DNA of 64,000 bases, taken from the NCBI RefSeq assembly GCF_000204055.1, contig NW_006768806.1:719766-783765 (forward strand). Reading direction: 5' to 3'. Positions 1-10,761 of this stretch are shown here, piece after piece. Below the pieces are notes generated by a model. The model saw only the letters and a list, made by a program, of their open reading frames with translations. It was not told the origin of the DNA and searched no databases. Within the stretch, counting starts at the first letter, position 1. Every line of letters begins with the position of its first letter. The stretch comes from Melampsora larici-populina 98AG31 (taxonomy: Eukaryota > Basidiomycota > Pucciniomycetes > Pucciniales > Melampsoraceae). A program made the position numbers and the translations under genes.

Positions 1-690
1 TTAAGTATTATTAGTAATAATCCCAAATAATAATAATAATCAAACCCTAAACCAAACTAGGGATGTGAACAAATCTCACCACAGTTAGTTTTGGAGAGGA
101 GAGTATATAAACCCCTCCTCTCCCAGCCTTGAGAAGATTTCCCCCCAAGCTTTATTACACACTACTTTTAAGAACAACTTAAAGTTTCACTGAAGTAACA
201 TCAAGAGTCTTATAAATATAAGACTAGTGATATCTTCATTACTTTAATCTGTTCCCTGATTAAAAGTAAGTAATACTCTTCACCTTCTCTGGATCCTCTA
301 CTTCCCCTAAGTAGAACTCTCATAGGTTGGTGACCATATAACAACCCAAGGTTGGTGACCATAGAACAACCCAGGTTGGTGACCATAGAATAACCCAAGG
401 TTGGTGACCATAAGAACAACCCAGGGTTAGTGACCATAGAACAACTAGTCTAGTGAACTTCAACCCACTCTTGAATCTGTCACTTGAAGATTAAAGGAAG
501 GACTAGGATCCACCCTTCACCATTTACAATCTTATCTCAGTATCTTCCCTTCCTCATCCCTTTCCTTTGTTTATAATTCTTTGTAACTACTTTTATATTT
601 GAAATATAATCATAATTACTTGAATTATAAGACCCACCTTGCCCAATTAGTGAGCCTTGAGTACTCAAAAGAGTAACCCACCCTCACAAG
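1..690 (+). repeat. Long-LTR-like repeat, copy 1 (truncated at window edge)
   Basis: This stretch shares a series of blocks, in the same order, with 5226-6339: TAATAATAATAAT-rich DNA and an AAACCCTAAACCA block, then a TATA-like segment before a CCCCTCCTCTC block (about 104-124), a short tandem array (325-445), and a final GTGAGCCTTGAGTACTC block (about 650-668). The TATA-like segment and downstream array fit an LTR promoter. No coding region belongs to it. The family (Copia or other) cannot be named from the sequence, and the 5' end lies outside the window. Confidence 0.5.
325..445 (+). repeat. Tandem array of ~23-26 bp GGTTGGTGACC units
   Basis: About five imperfect units, each starting GGTTGGTGACC(ATA) and ending near ACAACCC, follow each other with small length changes. 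The same motif class (GGTTAGTGACC) forms an array at the equivalent place in the second repeat copy, so it belongs to the element and not to the locus. Confidence 0.7.
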
Positions 691-3600
691 TGACATATCC
701 TTAAGTTTCTGTGAACCTGAAGGAAGCTGCTGAAACTCTGAACTCACTGAGCGGCTTAGAGCTGACTGATACAAAGAAGTTTGCTCAGGAGCGGAGCCTT
801 GTGGTACACGTATTGGGATGAGCAACTTGCTTCCATGCTGGATAAACCTAGATGCGCTTGACCTGTGGTTGAGCGATATGTGTGGAGGTGTTTATTAGCA
901 TAGTCTTCTAAGCATCACACGCTCAGAACTGGGGCTTGTGACATCCTTCTTGACATATCCCACTCGATTAATCAAACATCAATCCCGATTTTAGTTCAAT
1001 CTACTAGTGCCACGTTGTGAATACAGACAATTAAACGAGAAGGACAAGTTGGCTAATGACTGTATCTGAGCGGAATATTGAACTGCAGGGAAAAAATTCA
1101 AATAGTGAAAATATTTTTGGATTTTCTGGTAAACTTTTCTGGGACAAACGGAAACTGTCAAGGTATAAAAGATGAATAGAGCTTTGAGAAAAACATGATC
1201 CACAGTGTGAATTATCGCGGCAATCTTTTGTGACTACTTGACACTTTGCTTTTTCCTGCCTTGAAGCTAACTGCTCCTCTCGCTTGTGTGATCTCTTGAC
1301 TTCCCCCATTCCCTTCAGTCAACTCGCAGAGCCAACTTCCAATAAACTTTACAATGCAAAAATGAACCAAACTCTACCAGACCAGCACTTTAAATTTCTG
1401 AGCAGAAATTGCTTAAGCAAACGCGCCCTAAGGAAACATCAAATCAAATAAGCAATAATCAAAAAAACCCACCACAAATAGCACACATAAATGATATCAT
1501 GAATCAAATAATAATCCCTTACATGACTCTATTTGTAGTGCAGCAACAGGAGCAGTAGGGGGAAGAAGATGTGGTTGGTAGTAAAATGTCTGGGGCTTCC
1601 TAGATCCAGGTCTGAAATAATTCATTAAACAGGAAAAATTGTGCAGATGTTGGTACACTTGCAACATCTGGGTGAGAGGCCTTCTATTTCAAGTGCCAGG
1701 CATTGGTGGACAATATTGGCCATGATTTCTGGACGCATGTGGATGGACTTGAGGAGCAAATGGTCCAGGAACATAATACTCATCAATCATACCAAATGAC
1801 TGAGGTAGTGATTGGACTTGGATACACAAATAAAGATGGCCCTGTCAAAGGTTGAGTGGGGGACTTGGTGGGTTGTTGACAAGAAGGAATGTTGAGACTG
1901 TCAGATGCAATCTGACTAACTTGACACAAGTCCCAATTATTGCAGGTCTTTTTTAACCTTTGCAAGCTCAGTGCCATGGAGAGGGAATTGCAACTTAGCT
2001 CTTTTTGGTGAGCAAGCAGGGACCTGAGAAGACTCACTTGAGTAAATGGGCTATACAGCGTAATATATTCTGGAGTTGAGACACTACACTATCTCTGAGG
2101 AGAACAAAGTCTGCAGAAGTTTGAAATGAACCACTTTCCTTCCTGAACACAGCTCAGCAGTCAACCAGTCCTTTTGCAAGATCAAGAGGATCAAGAAGTG
2201 TTTTTCTCAAGCAAATGAAATTCAATGACCAATTGAATCCAGTTTAAACTGACAAGAGGTCAGGTATTATTTCAAAAATCCAGTACTTATTGCCTGCACA
2301 TCAAATTTTTATTTTGAGAAAGTCTCATAGTTCTTCAGCGTTGAGAGTGAGCTATGGAAAATCTGAATAAATAGATTGGAAGAGGATGTTCACAGGAATC
2401 TCCAGTCAAAATGCGCACAGGGGTTGATTGAGACAAAGTGGGAGTTTTTGAGGTTTTAAAAACCTTCCAGCCAAACTCTATATTTGAACCCCCTCATAAG
2501 ACTTGGATCTTGAAAATCTTCAATCTTTATCAATATACAGATCCATTAAATCTCATAATATGCTTCACACTATGTTCCTCCACATTTCTGTAAGAGATGA
2601 TGAAACAAATAACTGTGAAGAAAGTTATGGAACTTGGAGGATATACGTACCAATCCCTTGCTTGAAGGTGCCTGGCTTGAGAGTCCCTGTTGCATAGCCG
2701 GAAATCTCGATTGGGATGCTGCAAAGGTTGGAAACAAATAATGTGGTATACATATTGCTGGATTGGGAGGGAATGTGGGAATGATGTAAATGAACCGTAG
2801 TGACCGTAGGCCACTCCGGACTACGGTGAAATTAACAAGGAAATGCTGAGCAGTGGTAGTAGTACGGTAGGCCCCCCATACTTTTCCCAGTTTTCCACAC
2901 TACGGTGAGGTTGGACCGCAGGCTACGGTGTCCAGACTGTACTGTAGGCCGTTTTTTGCCGCGGTTTGGTTTGTGTGTTGGCAGGACAATGATGAAGTGC
3001 TTTCTCTGATGTCTCAATGGTAGACTCTTGAATTGGGTATGAAGTTGGTTTGGATAATTGTGATCCAGTTGGAGGCAAGCTGCTGGTAGGAGAAAGAGGG
3101 AAGATGGACAAAAGGGCTACAGGCAAAAAAGGAGCTAGTTGAGGATGAGTTATAAGAAGGTTAGAAAGGTCTTGAAGATTGAAGCCTTAGAGAGACAAAA
3201 TGTCTTGCATGGGATAGCACATATGGGTTCATGGAAGTATGTTGACATTTTCCCATGTGAACTCTCAAAGTTGAGGTTTCCATATAGGCTCATTCAGTTT
3301 GCTGAGTGGAATTTCTGTTACATGAGGAGTTCAGCACAAGCTGAGAGCTCAAAGATCAACAAGCTTGCTGAGCATCAGATCTTTGACTAAGCACTAACTA
3401 AGGCTAGGACACACAAAGGCAGATGGGATTAGACACATTATGGACACAATTGCAACACTGTCAACCCCCCTCAATGTTGAGAGGGGATCTGGCGGTCCTT
3501 GTGACCCACCTTTTAATTTAGTTTAGATTTTGTTAACTCCAAATTGAAGACAACTATTGTGGGATTTGGGTTTAGTTAGCTTGGCCCTGGCTAAAGATCT

Positions 3601-5015
3601 GTAAATTTGGCCTTGCTGAAGCCAAATTTGACACCAATGATTGGAGATGCTCTTGACACTTGGTTACGTGCTCATCACACATTGAAAGTGGTTCAGGTGA
3701 TACCCAGGATTGATCAGAATCATGAGATCTACAAGATGGGCTTTGGTAATTAAATTGGAGCACTTTGAGCAAAGGTTGTAATTTTAAAAATGAGTTTCAG
3801 CTATAGTTCACAGGAAAGATAACCTTTACACATCATAAGAAGATCTATACAACCTTAAAATGACTCCAATTAATAATTTCACAGCTTAAATCATGTCATA
3901 CATTAGTAATAAGTTGATCATAAGACCACATCAGGGGGGTTTTGAGGGCTTTTGTTAAAAATGATTGGTTTTAGCTGAGTCTCATCAGCCAAAATTTGGC
4001 TGGGTTGGACCTGTAGGGCTTGCAGGGGGCTCCTCAACCAAGCAAAATTTTGCAAATGAGCCCTCATTTTACCTAATTTGTGACCTTTCATTCTTTATCA
4101 TGGGGTAACAAACATAATTAAAAGAAAGAAAAGGGCTCAAGAATTCTTTTGCACTCAGACTGGCATAAAACTGCATGGACCAAAGGACTCAAGGCAAGGA
4201 ACTTTAAGGGAGGCATGCCATCCACATATACAAGGTATTGTCTCCCTCCTTTGCTAAACTGTTTTTCCCTTGTCTTTTCTTTCCTTTTCCAACTTCCTTT
4301 GATCACACTTTTGTCCTTCATACTAATTTTGAAAAGTTGATCAGAATTGTATCATCCCTGAGTTGGTCATTGAATCATTGAAGAATTTCAGGATTCAAAC
4401 TCATTCACTTCAAGATGTAATTGGAGGAAAAGCTAAGGAAAATTAATGTTTATTAAACAATTTATTAAATGACAAAATCAATTCTAATACATAGATTTAC
4501 AGCATTAAGGACTTTGTTTGTTTAAGATCAGCTGCTCTTTTGGTTATTGGCAGTAAATCTTTGGAGCTTAAAGAAGGGGTTTCTTTGACTAAGACTAGCT
4601 TTGAATCTGGTAATGCTAAATTAGCTTTTAATTAATCACTTGGCAAGTTTTTTTCTAGATTTATCAAAAGTTTGATTCCTGTAAATCAATTGAAGGCTTT
4701 ATTTCTCCCCTAGCTGTTTATTTATTTTTCTCAAAGTGGTACAAAAATTACCAGCTCTCTTTTTGTAAAAACACTGCTACTCTGCACTAAGATCAGAACT
4801 CAGATTGATTGATCTGTACTGGCAAGTTCCAATCTGTTTTGATTCAGAGACTAATCAGATAGAATATTTTGGTTGAATCAAATAATGTGTAAAATGAAAT
4901 CAAATCACTCGTTCAAGTCTTGAAGTTCATGTTATTTGTGCACACAAGGGAATCAAATTGACTAAAGAAAATTGAAGTGAAGCCCCCTTCTTTTTGAGAA
5001 GGGGCTACAGATCTC
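691..5015. other. No supported gene; decayed repeat-like DNA
   Basis: Short open frames exist on both strands but none has a recognisable domain, a consistent splice structure or a length above about 95 codons. The AT-rich composition and fragmentary ORFs fit old transposon remains. One small cluster of repeated TACGGT motifs is listed separately. Confidence 0.5.
2795..2955. repeat. Cluster of TACGGT / CCGTAGGCC motifs
   Basis: Within about 160 bp the hexamer TACGGT or its complement recurs at least five times (CTACGGTG near 2820, 2899 and 2925, a TACGGTAGGCC near 2864, CCGTAGGCC near 2806), with GGCC-containing extensions in both orientations. It looks like a degenerate foldback or subterminal repeat of a DNA transposon. 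No clear ends were found. Confidence 0.35.
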
Positions 5016-5221
5016 CACTGCCAGCATAGATGCCTCGGGTTGAGAAATCCGAGGCATCATCGGAGGCAAATCCTCGGACAGACCTTGTCCGAGGTTTGCG
5101 CCCGAGGTATTTTTTTGCCCTGAGAATTACCTCGGATCAAAACCTCGGGAAGCTTCTGTCCGAGGTTTTGCATCCGAGAATACCTCGGATTTTGTAATCC
5201 GAGGTAAATATGTTGGCAGTG
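5016..5221. mobile_element. MITE-like foldback element 1 (CCGAGG palindromes)
   Basis: A 206-bp element with terminal inverted repeats CACTGCCAGCATA (5016-5028) and TATGTTGGCAGTG (5209-5221), one mismatch, flanked by the same 3 bp (CTC at 5013-5015 and 5222-5224). Its interior is packed with alternating CCTCGG/CCGAGG hexamers, so most of it can fold back on itself. The termini resemble those of the second MITE at 38923-39126, suggesting one family, probably PIF/Harbinger-derived because of the 3-bp duplication. It has no coding capacity. Confidence 0.6.
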
Positions 5222-5225
5222 CTCT

Positions 5226-6339
5226 TGACACCCCCCGGTTCGACCCAAGGTGTCAGCCCTGGGTACATATACATGTACCCAAAACTAACTTATAATATTG
5301 GACTTTTACTTATAAACCTAATTACATGTACATACAGCTTATAAAACACATGTAACATATAATAAAACATATACAAACATCAATTACATATGTATATACA
5401 CTTAAAAACATATGTAACATGTAATAAAATACCAATTACACCTCATAACTCAGTGTCAAGAGTTAAAATGCTTATACTACATAAATTACATAACACATAT
5501 ATGTAATTATGTAATATTAATAATAATAATAATTAATAGTAATTATTAAACCCTAAACCACAGTGATGATACAATCAAATATCATTACAATTTGGTTTGG
5601 AGAGGAGGATATATAAACCCCTCCTCTCTCAGCCTCCAAGGATTTTCCCTCAAGCATATATTTTACACATCTCTTTTAAAGAACCCTTTAAAGTTTCTTT
5701 GAAGTACATAATCAAAAGTCTTATAAATATAAGACTGGTGATTCACTTCATATCTTTAAAGTTAGCTTCCTGACTAAAAGATAAAGTAACCTTATTCTTC
5801 ATCCTTTGGATCCCTACTTCCCCTAAGTAGAACACCCCTATCAGGTTAGTGACCTTCCAATAAACATCAGGTTAGTTACCTTCAGAACAACTACAGGTTA
5901 GTGACCTATATCAACTCACAGGTTAGTGTACCTTCAGAACAACTACAGGTTAGTGACCTATATCAACTCAAGGTTGGTGTACCTTTGGAACAACCATAAG
6001 TTGGTGACTTTATAACAACCAGATTTGTGACCTCTTATCACTCTTCAATCAGCCCCATTGAAGATTGAAGGAAAGACCTGGATCCAGCTTTCAACAATTA
6101 TATAATAATTAACCCCTTGAACCTCCTTTTTAGGAGTCATTTAACTGTAGTCTGTCTGGGTTTATCCAAACAGACCAGTTCACTCTTCCTTCTTCCTCTC
6201 TTTCCCTTATAATTTTATTGTAATACTTTATATTTGAAATATACTTTAATTATTTAAAAATTATAAACCCACCTAGCCAGATCTTAGTGAGCCTTGAGTA
6301 CTCTCTTGTATACTCAACCCTCACACAAGGGGGGTGCCA
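5226..6339 (+). repeat. Long-LTR-like repeat, copy 2 (~1.1 kb)
   Basis: This copy is bounded by short inverted ends, TGACACCCCCC at the left and GGGGGGTGCCA at the right, as expected of an LTR (TG...CA). It carries the same ordered blocks as 1-690: TATATAAACCCCTCCTCTC (about 5608), a GGTTAGTGACC array and GTGAGCCTTGAGTACTC near the 3' end. The 5-bp flanks (GCTCT and GATAT) do not match, so it is not a clean solo LTR. It may be the 5' LTR of an element whose interior (6340 onward) has decayed. Confidence 0.5.
5843..6030 (+). repeat. Tandem array of GGTTAGTGACC units in the LTR-like repeat
   Basis: Seven or so degenerate units (CAGGTTAGTGACCT plus an AACAAC or ATCAACTC spacer) occupy the position equivalent to 325-445 in the other copy. 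The unit sequence has drifted between copies (GGTTGGTGACC against GGTTAGTGACC), but the array itself is kept. Confidence 0.65.
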
Positions 6340-7553
6340 GATATTTGATAGGGGCTAGAAATAGTGGCCGTCCAACACTATAGCAGTGTTGAGCTGTTTC
6401 TCTCTAAATCTCACAGGAATAATACTTAAATTGAGTATTGATATTCTGATGTGTTATCTTAAATAATTCAGCAAATCCCTGTGTTTATTATTTTGAAGAG
6501 ATATTCTTCAGGCAACTTCTAGTAGTTAGTTGTGCTATTGGAATATCCCTCTTTAATTTCTACAATATATTGGAAAGTGTTGGTCTTTTTGATCTAGGGG
6601 ACTTGAACACAATCTGAAGGATGGAAGGGTTGTGGAGGAAGAGAAGGGGCTCTCATTCAAGAGATGAGTGCTGGGTGCACAGTCTATGCTTTAGGATCAT
6701 TTTTTTAAGTACCTTTTGCATGTCTGCATCTGTCACACCAGTCCAAATGTGTTTGCAGACTTGTAGCACCACATTCCTGCCTTTCTCCCTCACCCCTCCA
6801 CTCAATCTGGATATCTTGATCCTATTATATATCCTTACCATTCTTTTAACACATCCAAAGTGCAATCCAACTTCTGCATAATCCATAAACTCATTGACCT
6901 GATGGCCCAGTCATCTGTCTTGGATCAGATCCACCAGTGCATGCCACCTTAACCCTCACCTTGACCCTGGGGTAGTCAACAAAGTTTCTTGGCATTTTGA
7001 TTTAATGAAATCCTTATCTGAAGTGAAAGTTTAATTCTCTGAGTCAAATGAAAATTCATTGTTTCATTTCATTTCATTTTTCTCTTGTGGGTTTTGATTT
7101 GTTTTAAGGAGTGTAATCAAAGGTATGATTAGATTCTTGTATTTTAATCATCCATGTTCTTCATCTTAATTTTCTTTACATTGTGTTTTGATGGAATCAG
7201 AAACTCAATGCCACAGTGATTTGATAAACATATTTTCTAGAGTAGAAAGCTTACATTTTGAAGACCATTTGATCAACATCAATCAAGTAATTTGAGTGAT
7301 CATAATCAAACAAACAACTAATGAGCGCAGATAGTTGATAAGACATTTGCTCTTTTGCTTCCTTTTATCGGAAAAATCAGTAACAATGACTTACTGAAGG
7401 ACTGGTAGGTCGTGAGCCGTCCGTTCCTTGCGGTTTCTGTGGGTGATGACTTTTGAAGACAGTGGATTGCACAGTCCTTTTCAGACGAGGTAAACCATGT
7501 GACTCCGTTAAAACGCGGATGACCGGAAAGTCTCCGCACGCCGATATCAGCGA
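6340..7553. other. No supported gene
   Basis: The sequence downstream of the LTR-like repeat has only short ORFs. A 77-codon minus-strand frame at 6653-6886 shows no recognisable domain. It could be the decayed interior of the retroelement starting at 5226, but no gag, RT or integrase motif is visible. Confidence 0.4.
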
Positions 7554-7591
7554 TGAATACACCAATTTGCATCCACAAATTGGGGTATTCA
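7554..7591. repeat. Short inverted repeat (16-bp arms)
   Basis: Arms TGAATACACCAATTTG (7554-7569) and CAAATTGGGGTATTCA (7576-7591) are complementary with one mismatch around a 6-nt loop. The surrounding 7.38-8.2 kb is richer in CG dinucleotides than its neighbours. The hairpin lies about 0.65 kb upstream of the secreted-protein gene; no function can be assigned. Confidence 0.6.
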
Positions 7592-8225
7592 CTGGTATCC
7601 ATCAATCAGTCCGCTTGCCGCAAAGTTGGACAGTCTTACGAGCTGGTCGACTCTGCCACTGGCAGACCTATCAGCGTATCTGCGTCCCAACAAGCAAGTC
7701 TAAAGTGCGAGTTAGGATCCAATTTGCGTGTCACCGTGTTGTAAACTATCAAAAGCACTTCATGATCCTCGGGCTATGCGAAATTGAATACATTGGTGGC
7801 GCAATGGACGTCTTTGATGCTCCTTCGGGTGCAAATTGATAACGCAAAGGAATCAACTCAAGCAATACACGAAAGGTTATTCGCGTGCATCAGCGGTTGG
7901 CACAAGTCCCTCTTTGCGGAATTGGCCCCATCCTCAGAGGATTAGTCAGTAGCGCTTCGTATTCACCGAGCGTTCACAAAACGAACAGAACTCACAAATC
8001 CCTCCGCTCTGGTACCAAGAGGGTTGAGGCTCAGCATCGCGTCACTGTTTGAATCACACTTGGACCCTGTTCGAAAATCGCCAAAAACCCTCTACTCGAG
8101 ATGCCCTAGTGCAAAGTGGGACGCTTTCAAAATGGCTCATACATTTCCTCAACCTGAAGATAAAAAGAAGCCCAGATTTGACGCGAAAGTGTTTCCCCCG
8201 ACTCGAAATTTGAACTTACAAAGCT

Positions 8226-8952
8226 ATGCTTACAATTAATCATCTACAACCTGTCTTCCCCTTCGTGTGCGCCATTGCACTCTTGCTAGTCAATTCTGCC
8301 ATTGCTGGCCAACTTGGACAATCCCACGCCTTTGCAATTTCTCATGTTTGTAATGGCTCTATTGCTTGTTCACTCATCAATTCCAATTGGCCGACTGGAA
8401 AAGAATTCACTTGTGGAAATGTTTGCCAACGTTTATATCTATCAGTCAGACATCTAGTTAACTTTCTCTCAACATTCAGGAAACTATTTCCTCGACCTCC
8501 TTTGCTTCTGCCTATCCTTACATGATGATGGGGCAGGGAATCTCGATGATAAATTCAAGTAGCTCATGGCCCTCTTCAGTCAACTCCGAGTGTCAAGATA
8601 TCACAGCTGCCGAGCAATTTCAGTATCACAACGGTAATTTCGAAAGTTCTCTGGTGCAGTTTGACTGACTTTGGGCTCAAGAGGTCTTTTTGGTGACAAA
8701 AAAACAGGAGTTTGGAATGCTTACTATGCGATTGTCACCAATTGTGGCTGTACTGGGACTGGAGAAAGCGCAATTCCGGATTGCACTGATGCTACCTCTC
8801 AATCGAGTGCAGCTTGCAATATCGCAATGTTGAGCTCAATTCACCCAACGATGTATCTTCTTACACGTAAGATTTACACTGACATATTCCGCAATAACAG
8901 GTTCGCGTTCTGTGCCATCGAGATGAACGATGTCGTCTGCACCTACACATGA
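8226..8952 (+). CDS. Small secreted cysteine-containing protein (candidate effector)
   Basis: Family not recognised. Three exons (8226-8420, 8480-8633, 8708-8952) with GT-AG introns of 59 and 74 nt keep one frame and give 197 aa. The start is the first ATG before a clear signal peptide: a hydrophobic core FVCAIALLLV followed by small residues (NSAIAGQ). The mature part has about nine cysteines, including a CGC cluster followed by C-x(11)-C around residues 130-155. It is rich in Ser, Thr and Asn, with a short Met run in exon 2. No catalytic motif is visible. The exon 3 stop at 8950-8952 assumes a possible GTAAG near 8865 is not used, since splicing there would shift the frame. Size, signal peptide and cysteines fit a fungal candidate effector, but this is inference from architecture only. 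Confidence 0.6.
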
Positions 8953-10761
8953 TCTGAAAGAAGAGCTCCTAAAGTCTGTATACATGATAGCCATGTGTAA
9001 TGTTTTGTAATGTTTTATCTTTTTGAAAAGAAAACTGCAGGCAAGGAATGTTTTTGTTAGCGAAGATGGTCAGAACAGTTTCTTGTTAGATGTTTTACCT
9101 CGTCTTTTAGTATATAAACATTTACTTGTATCGTGTAGTGTTTGTCCTTTTCTCTGTCGAATTATTCACGCAGTTTTCCTCACTCAAATACGTACCTAGA
9201 AAGTCATGCACTTTCTAGGGTACACCCGAGCCCAATAACTCGATCATAAAAAACTTTTTTTCGCACTGTTTTGGCTAGTGTCTTTTTTGTTAGTTTATCA
9301 CCTTTAGCTGTTCCTTTGTGATTCTTTGTTGTGTTTTGATCACCTACATCCATCTTTTTTTGATTTCTCGTATTCTTTTACACTTTTCTGTTTTGAATCT
9401 TTTGTCTACATAATTGTGTATCAGTTTGTTTTGCGCGGTCCCTCTTGTACTTACTCAGGCACGTGTGTTTTTCGCGTGGTGACGATTTTTTCTTCTTCTC
9501 GGTTATGTTTTTATCTCGCATTTTCATGATCAGTGGTTGTGTAAATTTTCCGTGTAGGTTCCATCTGTCCTATGAACCATGTATCCCCCAGACCTCCTCC
9601 ACTGCAGTCTGCTTACTCTTGCATCACAGTGTTATTGATTTACATGCAAGAACAATTATACTAAAGTATGATCATCTAGTACAAGAGACTTAAAGGTTTC
9701 TTTTGCTCTGACCAAAAGATCAAGTCTTCCGCTAGATGCAGCTAATCAAGCGCTGAGGCCTCAATGCGAGAAACTTAACTTAACAAACCTCCGCACGAGG
9801 GACTTTGTTAAGTTAAGCGAGAAACCATAAAATATAAGAGTGAAAGAGAAACCTCAGGTGAAAATTGAGAGGGTTTACCAATTACAAGTCCTCACACCAC
9901 AAACTTTCATCCTAAAGATTTGTTGTTATCTGTTTGGAAGTAAAACAAGCGTGAGGACCATCAAATCCCGACCATCCTCTTCCTGTTATCATGCTGACAG
10001 TTGAACTCATAAAAACCAAATTTGTCGGGTGTCTATCAACTGTGAACAGGCTTGTGACTTTCCATATGGACCAAAGGGTCAATGCATAGGGATTTCTATC
10101 GGAAAGAGCTCGGAGAAACCTTCCCCCGGTGCCTCGGGCAACCCCCCACACTGCTCGACTCCTATCAGGGAGCCTAGGTCAGGTGTAGAAAAGGAGTTGG
10201 GCTCGTAGAGAAGCAACATGTTAGCCCCGCACCCAAACGACCACACCAGAAGGAAGATATCTAAAAGATATTCATCCAGATCATTGCCATCCATCTTTCC
10301 AAATCATTTGAGTACAGGATATTTTAAATAGCTTGTCAATAGACATCTCTGGTTTCAATTTATCTCATTTATTTAATCATGATCTAACTATAGTAATATG
10401 CTGGAAAGACGAGCTAGAAAAGTGGTCTGTTGTTGAGATCTGTTCGGTTATCCATGAGTGTCGAGGTGATCATTCCAAGTAGCAAGGCACTGGGATTTTT
10501 CAAAAACATGGGATAAGTAAAATTTAGCTATTCAAATCATTTTGCGATGTGTCTAAGATGAATGATTCATTCAATTTCCACTACATGATCAGATATCACA
10601 TTGATCAAATACTTCTATTTGCATACAATTTTGTTTAGAATACTGTCTAAAAACATCAAGTAATAGAACAAGAGTAAGTAATAAACCAATCAAAATCCCC
10701 ATAACCTAAAGAAACGAAAAAAACCCACAATTTGTAAAAAAAAGATCTTACATATCACAAA
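8953..10761. other. Intergenic, no supported gene
   Basis: T-rich sequence follows the secreted-protein gene. Two overlapping minus-strand ORFs (9912-10151 and 10079-10294) have no recognisable domain or neighbouring exons. The only clear structure is the hairpin at 9774-9817. Confidence 0.45.
9774..9817. repeat. Perfect 14-bp stem hairpin with inner CCTC/GAGG stem
   Basis: CTTAACTTAACAAA (9774-9787) is exactly complementary to TTTGTTAAGTTAAG (9804-9817). The 16-nt loop itself contains CCTC...GAGG, which extends the fold. No flanking duplication was identified. It could be the core of a tiny foldback element or a transcribed hairpin; the sequence does not decide. Confidence 0.6.

Noticed and set aside
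210..437. 75-codon minus-strand ORF with repeated MVTNLG
   Set aside because: It is just a translation of the tandem array; the peptide repeat mirrors the DNA repeat.
325..445. Regularly spaced repeats resembling a small CRISPR array
   Set aside because: Units are contiguous tandem repeats with no unique spacers, lie in a eukaryotic LTR-like repeat, and recur in the sister copy.
7453..7839. 128-codon plus-strand ORF
   Set aside because: Contains the inverted repeat and competes with two minus-strand ORFs of similar length; amino-acid composition is unconvincing and no domain is seen.
8865..8900. Possible third intron (GTAAG...CAG) in the secreted-protein gene
   Set aside because: At 34 nt it would be very short, and splicing it shifts frame to an early stop, whereas reading through adds a cysteine-containing tail.
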